A stretch of DNA of 64,000 nt from Eucommia ulmoides. Lineage: Eukaryota > Streptophyta > Magnoliopsida > Garryales > Eucommiaceae. The position numbers and the translations under genes were made by a program. The stretch is taken from contig CM028340.1 in the NCBI GenBank assembly GCA_016647705.1, forward strand, positions 13,345,001-13,409,000, read 5' to 3'. The notes under the pieces were generated by a model. It saw only the letters and a program-made list of their open reading frames with translations, was not told where the DNA came from and did no database searches. Below are positions 59,156 to 64,000 of the stretch, one piece after another; within the stretch, counting starts at the first letter, position 1, and every line of letters starts with the position of its first letter.

Positions 59156-59980
59156 TGGGGCTGTGCAAAATATCCGACAGGCCCGACCCGTTCGAAAAAC
59201 CCATCCGACCTAGCCTGAAAATTCAGGTCTGAAACCTATCTGAAGGTCAGGTTGGTTAAAACCCGAAAAAATGAGTTCTATTGGGATCGGATATCGGGTC
59301 TAAAGCATACTACCCAAGATATACCCGACCTCACCATATAAATAGACTCTAAATGACGTTCTAGGGTTTCATGCATTCATTTTCTCAACGCATAGCTCCC
59401 TTATTTTTATTTTACCTCTTCCGCTCTTTGGGAAACAAGGCATTGAAGCTTCGTTCAACTCTAACCTCCCGCCATCCAGATCTGAGCCTTCAATTCTTTA
59501 GTTCCATTCAATGATTTCGTTCGTTGTCGGCCAAGCTTTTCATCGCGACGTCATCTTTAATTCTTCGATGGCTCTAAAATTCTTTTAATCGGTGTTTGAA
59601 ATCAGTAGTTAGAGACTCAGATGGTAAGTTCTATACTCCTATAATTCTATTTGTAATTTTGTTCTTTGAATTTGATGTTTTATTTTTTGATCTTCTATGG
59701 ATTAGGGTTTTGATTTGTATTTCGATTAGGGTTTTGATCTTTATTTTGATTAGGATTTTTTTTATTTCATTTTCGATTAGGGTTTTGATTTTTGCTTTAC
59801 TCCATCATCTCAACATACGGACTAACCAGACCCGACCGAACTCACCCGTAATCTGATAAACACGCCAAACATCGATTTTCAGCAGCCTTTCGGTCGAAAT
59901 TGGGCCTACAATTCTTCACCTGAACATGTTTGGGTCAGGTGACCCTATTTTTTCCCACACCCGACCCGTGCACACCCCTA
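59156..59980. mobile_element. hAT-like MITE, 825 bp
   Basis: The left end TGGGGCTGTGCA and the complement of the right end, TAGGGGTGTGCACGGG, resemble hAT termini (TAGGGGTG..CA). Eight-base flanks CCAACAGA (59148-59155) and CCTGCAGA (59981-59988) agree at six positions, the length expected for hAT. Subterminal CCCGACCCG/CGGGTCGGG text is inverted. A small array of CGATTAGGGTTTTGAT units lies at 59700-59790. No transposase. Confidence 0.65.
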
Positions 59981-59989
59981 CCTGCAGAT

Positions 59990-60040
59990 ATTGGTTGTTG
60001 TTGTTGTTGTTGATGATGATGATGATTATCATCATGATAT
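59990..60040. repeat. TTG and ATG trinucleotide runs
   Basis: (TTG)n at 59993-60011 passes into (ATG)n up to about 60025, then ATTATCATCATGATATG. The frame 59991-60215 (VVVVVVDDDDD...) begins in this run. Its later part includes GYGTVRTPGREVNDLMASRE, which I do not recognise. Confidence 0.7.
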
Positions 60041-60609
60041 GACATTTTATACCATGTGTTGGCTCATACCATTAGAGATATTAAATGATCTTGACACTGA
60101 TGACAACCTTAGATTGCATAATTGTACAGGTTACGGTACCGTTAGAACTCCCGGTCGTGAGGTGAATGATCTCATGGCTAGTAGGGAAGTATATTTAAGA
60201 TATTTTATTATATAAAAATGATTTGATTGATTTATATTCAATTAATATATCTTAATGATATTTGTGAATTTTGTTATTGTACATTGTGATTATATTCGGT
60301 TTGGGAAAGTGAATTTTGATAAATGTGCTTGATCCATAAATTATTTGTGTATTATGAACACAATACACCAATAATTGTTTTTTAGGTACCCAAGTAGAGA
60401 TGGATCCCCTACTGGCGGTAGGTAGAGTCAGAGGGTCGTATCGTATTCTTTTGAGGCGGTCAAAATTGGTGTTGATTAGGAAATGGTTCAATATTGTAGT
60501 TTTGCCATGGAATAGTTGGTTATATAATCATTGAATTTTAAATTGGTAAAATATATTATGTTTTTGAAAATCTATGTCAGTTGACAGTTAGTGGATATTA
60601 TTATTTTTA

Positions 60610-60843
60610 GGGTTAATAGTACTTTACCCCCTTGTGGTTTAACCAATTTTCACTTTACCCCCATGTGGTTCGAAAATCGTCACTTACCCCCCTATGGTTA
60701 GATATTTGTTGCACTTACCCACCAATATCAGGGGGGTAAGTGGTTTGAAAATCTAACCACATGAGGGGTAAATGGCGATTTTCAAACCACAGGGGGGTAA
60801 GTGCAAATCGGTCAAACCACAGGGGGTAAAGTTTAATTAACCC
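60610..60843. mobile_element. MULE-type hairpin MITE with perfect 9-bp duplication
   Basis: Almost the whole 234 bp is one inverted repeat: GGGTTAATAGTACTTTACCC on the left, and the complement of GGGTAAAGTTTAATTAACCC on the right, with alternating CCCCC(T/A)TGTGGTT blocks. Identical 9-mers TTATTTTTA flank it (60601-60609 and 60844-60852). It shares its terminal text with the Pack-MULE at 32816-34559 and more distantly with the ends of 4500-31474. Confidence 0.9.
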
Positions 60844-61225
60844 TTATTTTTATCATAGTAGTGTAGCGGAAGCGTGGTGGTGGAGTGATTCGTGTTTCAC
60901 AATATTTCTCCGTAAAAAGAGAAATATCGAGTGGCAGTCCTAGGAAATCGGGTCTTTACAAAAGAGGCTTGAAGAATTAAGGTGATGGATTTGGTAGACC
61001 GCTTTTTACAGTTTGCTTTCTATTGGGGATTTTTCCTTAATTGACTTTGTCGCAATAATAATATTGAATGTTGGAAATGCATTAAAAATGGTATCAATTT
61101 TGTTGTTATTAATCATTCTCCTAATTTCAGCCCAATGTTTTTCTTGGAATAATTTTAGAGATGATATAGAAGATGAACAATATCTACTAGATGGTGTTAA
61201 ATTGACTAAAGCAGAATATCGTGAG

Positions 61226-62509
61226 GTAAGGTAATAACATAATCTCCCATTTTTTCTGGTGAGTTTAGATTCTGTAGAAGATGAACAATATCTATTTGAA
61301 TGATTAATTGTTTAAGTGATTGGTGGATTAATTGTTTTTAGAGTGCGTGTGCAGATTTTTAATTTTGTCTTGAGTTGAGAATGTGGGGATTCTTTTGTCT
61401 TGAGTTAATTTTATGTGCGGAATAAATTTTGTAGTTTTTTATTTTTTTTATTTTTTCCCAGTAAATATTATCACGTTTTTAAGATTTTGAATTTCATATA
61501 TATATATATATATTTTTTTTCTTTTCTTGGATGTAGATTTGGTTAAAGAAAGATGATAAAAGCTCACCCTTTAATTTATAAGTTGTAAGGTGCGTTTGTT
61601 AGCATTTTTGTTCATGTTTTTTGTTTTTCCTATTTTTAAAAAGTTTGTTCTTGATTATTTTTCTTTCCCTTTTTTCATTTATTTTATTGAAGTTCTTTTC
61701 TGACCCCATTTCCGTATATATTTTTAGGCCTGCAATATTAGCTTTGAGTTATATATCTGCAACTGGAGAGGTAACTTCTTTTTTGTCAATTTATTTATTA
61801 TCTCACAAGTATTTTTTTCTAATATTTGTTTCAAATTAGGTTTGATTGGTTATTTTTGATATTATATTTACATTACAATTTTGTTTGTAATAATTGTTTT
61901 CATTGTTGTAATTGAACGGGAGTATTGTATAAACAAAGCTTGTCTTTTCTTTTAAAAAAATTAGTTAACTTTATATTATTAGTTATTGTTATGTTGGTAT
62001 AAAAACTGGAGTGTTTGAGAATATTGTATAAACAAAGCAAGTTATGTTATCTTTTTTAAGTGTTGGTTATTGTTGTGTTCATTTGAAAAACGAGAGTTGA
62101 GAAATTGGAAAACAATTAGTGTTTTGTCATTTTCTGAATTGTTTGTTAAGTTTTATATACTGTTGTTCATTATTGTTCTATTCATGTAAAAGCAAAGGTT
62201 GGACTGTGAGAATGTTGTATATACAATGGGATTTTTTTTTTCTTCATGTTTTCTTAAATTTGTATAAGTATTATTAATGTGTTTAATTGTGGCTCATTGG
62301 AATTATTTGACGACAAAAATAAAATTTTAAAAATTTGATGGTTCATTTGTTTCATTATTCCAATTTTTAGCATTGTTTTGGTCTTCCATAAATATTTTTT
62401 TACGCAATTTTTTTTGGCTTAAAAATTATGCCAATTATAATTGATTTTTTTTCTTTTCAAATCAATATATTTTTTTTTAGTTCGTGCCTTCAAGATCGCA
62501 GGTTATCCG
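61226..62509. other. Helitron interior after the helicase exons
   Basis: AT-rich with intron-like composition. A possible exon trace at 61534-61553 (VDLVKER, then stop) continues the helicase order. A short frame at 61728-61771 reads RPAILALSYISATGE between TTTTTAG and GTAAC, unassigned. Repeated ATTGTATAAACAAAGC text lies at 61925 and 62020. No other gene. Confidence 0.4.
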
Positions 62510-62513
62510 CTAG

Positions 62514-63119
62514 TTAAAGAAATAATATAAAGAGGAAATACAATATCCAAAAATTATGGACATTAAATTTATAAAAAATAAAATAAAAATAGAAATAATA
62601 TATAGATATTAAATTAATAACATTAAAATATTTAGGGTATTTTATTATGGGTCCCAAGTCCCATTACTAATTCATTATTATACCCATGTAGCCATTTAAA
62701 TTTTAAGAAAAACCAAATTGGCATATGATAATTGTTTGCTGTACAATAACATTTACGTCCCCCATTCATTATGTTGATGTTGACATTGTTGTTGTACAAA
62801 AATATTTGTTTCTCCCCATTCATTATGTTGCTATTAACATTGTTGCTGAGTAGTAACATTTGCATCTCCCTATTTATTATGTTGCTATTGATGTAGTGAG
62901 AGAATATGTATTTGGGTTTATCTTAAGCAATTAATATATAGGTGGTGTTTTATCGATATAAGCTTGCAAGTAGTAGCCCATTTTAATTTTAATGGTAAAA
63001 ATGAGATTCTCCTTAATTTTTCCAAATATTAATTTATTAAAATTAAATTAAAAAATAATATTAAATTAGGTTCAATTTTTTTTCTATGATCCTATTTTTA
63101 GGCACAGGTCATTCGCCAG
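62514..63119 (+). other. Right-hand remainder of the 47075 Helitron
   Basis: AT-rich. 62700-62900 has three diverged copies of a ~60-bp unit (CCCATTCATTATGTTG..., ACATTGTTG) that gives the minus-strand frame 62632-62865. It ends with the hairpin-like CCTATTTTTAGGCACAGG and CCAG at 63116-63119. Confidence 0.5.
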
Positions 63120-63123
63120 TATA

Positions 63124-64000
63124 TCTATATAATAAAATAAGACGTACATAAACCCTCTAGGTAAATCTTAACCACTCTTTATATCCCCCATAAAGAATGG
63201 ATCAGATTAATCCACTAATCTAACCCTAATATCCCTTACAAACTCACCGTAATTTCCTAATTTCAAAATCACTTTCTCACTCTAAAATCTCTTTCTCCCC
63301 CATCTCTCTCTCTCTCTCTCTTACTCTCTGCTTTAGAAATCGTCACCACTACCATCTTGTTTTTCTCTCTTTCTCTCTCTCTCCATTTCTCTATCATTTT
63401 TTGTTTTCTAAACCCTAACGACAACATGAGAACTTGACAAAGACAGCAAGCAGCTCGACAATGGTTTGAATGGCGGAACTCGACAATGATTGATCGATGG
63501 TTGGCCCGATTATCGATTGTCCAGTGGTTGATCAGCTTTGTTTGGATGGTGCTGGTAACGATTTGTCGCCGTAGCCATCGTCATCGCCATCACCAATCGC
63601 CATTTCTAATCGTGGTCTGAAGTCGCCATCCTCTATCACCATCACTCCTACAGCAGAAAATTCCACTTCTCCGTCACCGTCAGCAGCGCTAGATCTGTGA
63701 CACCACCACCGCCATTAATCAGTCACCGGTAAGCATCTTTGTTATAATTGGCTAGATCTGGGGGGATCGAACTCTGATTTTGGCCAGATATGGGGTTTGA
63801 GTTGGTGATTTACGAAGCCGACATCATTGTTGCATGGATGCTTTTTGCTTTTTTAACGGTTTATTTGAATTGGTTTATGATGGTTTCCTTTTTTTTTCTT
63901 TATCATTTTCTGTGCTCTGATCTCACTATGTTACGCCAGTAGGTTTCCTACTTCCAGGCAGAAGATTGAAGTCCCCAAACACTTGAAATACCTTTAGGTC
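63124..64000 (+). mobile_element. Helitron 5' end, continues past the window
   Basis: TCTATATAATAAAATAAGAC followed by GTACATAAACCC and TAAATCTTAACCACTC matches the starts at 40269 and 49178. A CT-rich leader (63300-63400) and a GC-richer part with CATCGCCATCACC-type text (63440-63730) follow, but no frame was recognised. It begins 4 bases after the 3' end at 63119, so the two Helitrons are head-to-tail neighbours. Confidence 0.7.

Larger units (their letters stand above)
58427..60960. mobile_element. TGTAA...TTACA element with 5-bp duplication
   Basis: Starts TGTAAGACCCGATTTTCAGC and ends ATCGGGTCTTTACA; the flanks are AAAGA at 58422-58426 and 60961-60965. The right end (GGCAGTCCTAGGAAATCGGG) matches the ends of the 24602-31303 element. 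It also contains three GAGGGCA(T/A)GTCC repeats (59064-59145). The ends and 5-bp duplication recall an LTR, the inverted termini a DNA transposon. Without the hAT-like and MULE-type MITEs inside, it is about 1.5 kb. It splits a captured helicase exon. Confidence 0.75.
58383..61225 (+). pseudogene. PRP2-type DEAH-box splicing helicase fragment, two exons
   Basis: Exon one starts after TGCAG at 58383, is split at 58426 by the TGTAA element, and resumes at 60966. Joined across the duplication it reads ISRQEYLKKRELKRLEELR and ends AG with GTGATGG as donor (60982). Exon two, after TTTTAG at 61159, completes the arginine codon and reads DDIEDEQYLLDGVKLTKAE, then YRE, ending GAG before GTAAG (61225). 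SRQEYLKKRE..KLEELRDDIEDEQYLF.GVKLTEAEYREL is the conserved N-terminal linker of plant PRP2/DHX16-like helicases, spliceosome ATPases. A VDLVKER trace at 61534-61553 may be the next exon. The helicase core is absent. Confidence 0.75.
49178..62513 (+). mobile_element. Helitron carrying PRP2-like exons, with Copia and other insertions
   Basis: Starts TCTATTTAATAAAACAAGAC after an A and matches the starts at 40269 and 63124 for about 80 bases. The proposed end is GTGCCTTCAAGATCGCAGG, then TTATCCGCTAG (CTAG 62510-62513) before a T. Removing the Copia element (49797-58326) and the TGTAA element (58427-60960) leaves about 2.3 kb. It holds two exons of a DEAH-box helicase gene. No Rep/helicase of its own is visible. 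Confidence 0.6.
47075..63119 (+). mobile_element. Helitron split by nested insertions
   Basis: Starts right after the CTAG of the previous Helitron with TATAAAATAAATCAGCTCAT, lacking the first few bases of the TCTATATAATAAATCAGCTC start but matching 41690 for about 80 bases. Its proposed 3' end is 63119, where CCTATTTTTAGGCACAGG is followed by ATTCGCCAG and a T: same layout, diverged end. Between them the Helitron at 49178-62513 is inserted between A and T. Removing it leaves about 2.7 kb. It carries the GARP exon at 48270. The pairing of these ends is inferred from nesting, not proven. Confidence 0.55.

Noticed and set aside
41690..62513. Autonomous Helitron Rep/helicase
   Set aside because: I looked for long frames and Rep or helicase motifs in all the Helitrons and found none. 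The DEAH-box piece at 58383-61225 is from a cellular splicing helicase, not the Helitron's own PIF1-type helicase.

Overview
The window is nuclear DNA from a flowering plant, most likely a eudicot. It is AT-rich, with long poly-T, poly-A and TA runs and CT-rich leader-like stretches. It holds plant-type transposons (CACTA, MULE, PIF/Harbinger-like, hAT-like, Helitron, Copia, a tRNA-derived SINE) and one intact plant gene. The species cannot be named from the sequence. No bacterial, organellar or CRISPR features were seen.

The only gene that looks intact is an intronless germin-like protein of the ABP19/ABP20 type on the minus strand (35010-35642), with a TATA box and a poly(A) signal. Almost everything else is transposon nested in transposon.

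Left part (1-31483): CACTA right ends and small TIR elements (1-3341), then what looks like one large degenerate Mutator-like element (4500-31474) whose ends survive as ~130-bp inverted repeats. Into it have gone a 98-bp SINE with a 16-bp target duplication (5011-5108), a Copia LTR relic that was itself split by an LTR retrotransposon (7414-16012) full of tandem repeats, a 4.4-kb CACTA element with TCT target duplications (17799-22182), and a 6.7-kb TGTAA-ended element (24602-31303). The last holds a Helitron ending at 30010 that carries a fragment resembling an ELO fatty-acid elongase.

Middle part (31484-40268): a Harbinger-type MITE with TAA duplications, a Pack-MULE (32816-34559) with a broken BAHD acyltransferase fragment, a small MITE, the germin-like gene, and a 1.5-kb element with ~360-bp inverted repeats directly upstream of that gene.

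Right part (40269-64000): Helitron upon Helitron. One Helitron (41690-47074) abuts a second (47075-63119), which seems to contain a third (49178-62513), and a fourth starts at 63124 and leaves the window. The second carries one exon of a GARP (HHO/NIGT1-type) transcription factor. The third carries two exons of a PRP2-type DEAH-box splicing helicase. A Copia retrotransposon with very long LTRs (49797-58326) sits in the intron just before the first helicase exon, and a TGTAA-ended element (58427-60960, 5-bp duplication AAAGA) splits that exon. The TGTAA element in turn holds an hAT-like and a MULE-type MITE.

I found no wholly new system. What stands out is the capture record: four different host gene fragments in four different DNA transposons within 35 kb, each broken, and an insertion order that can be read from target-site duplications.
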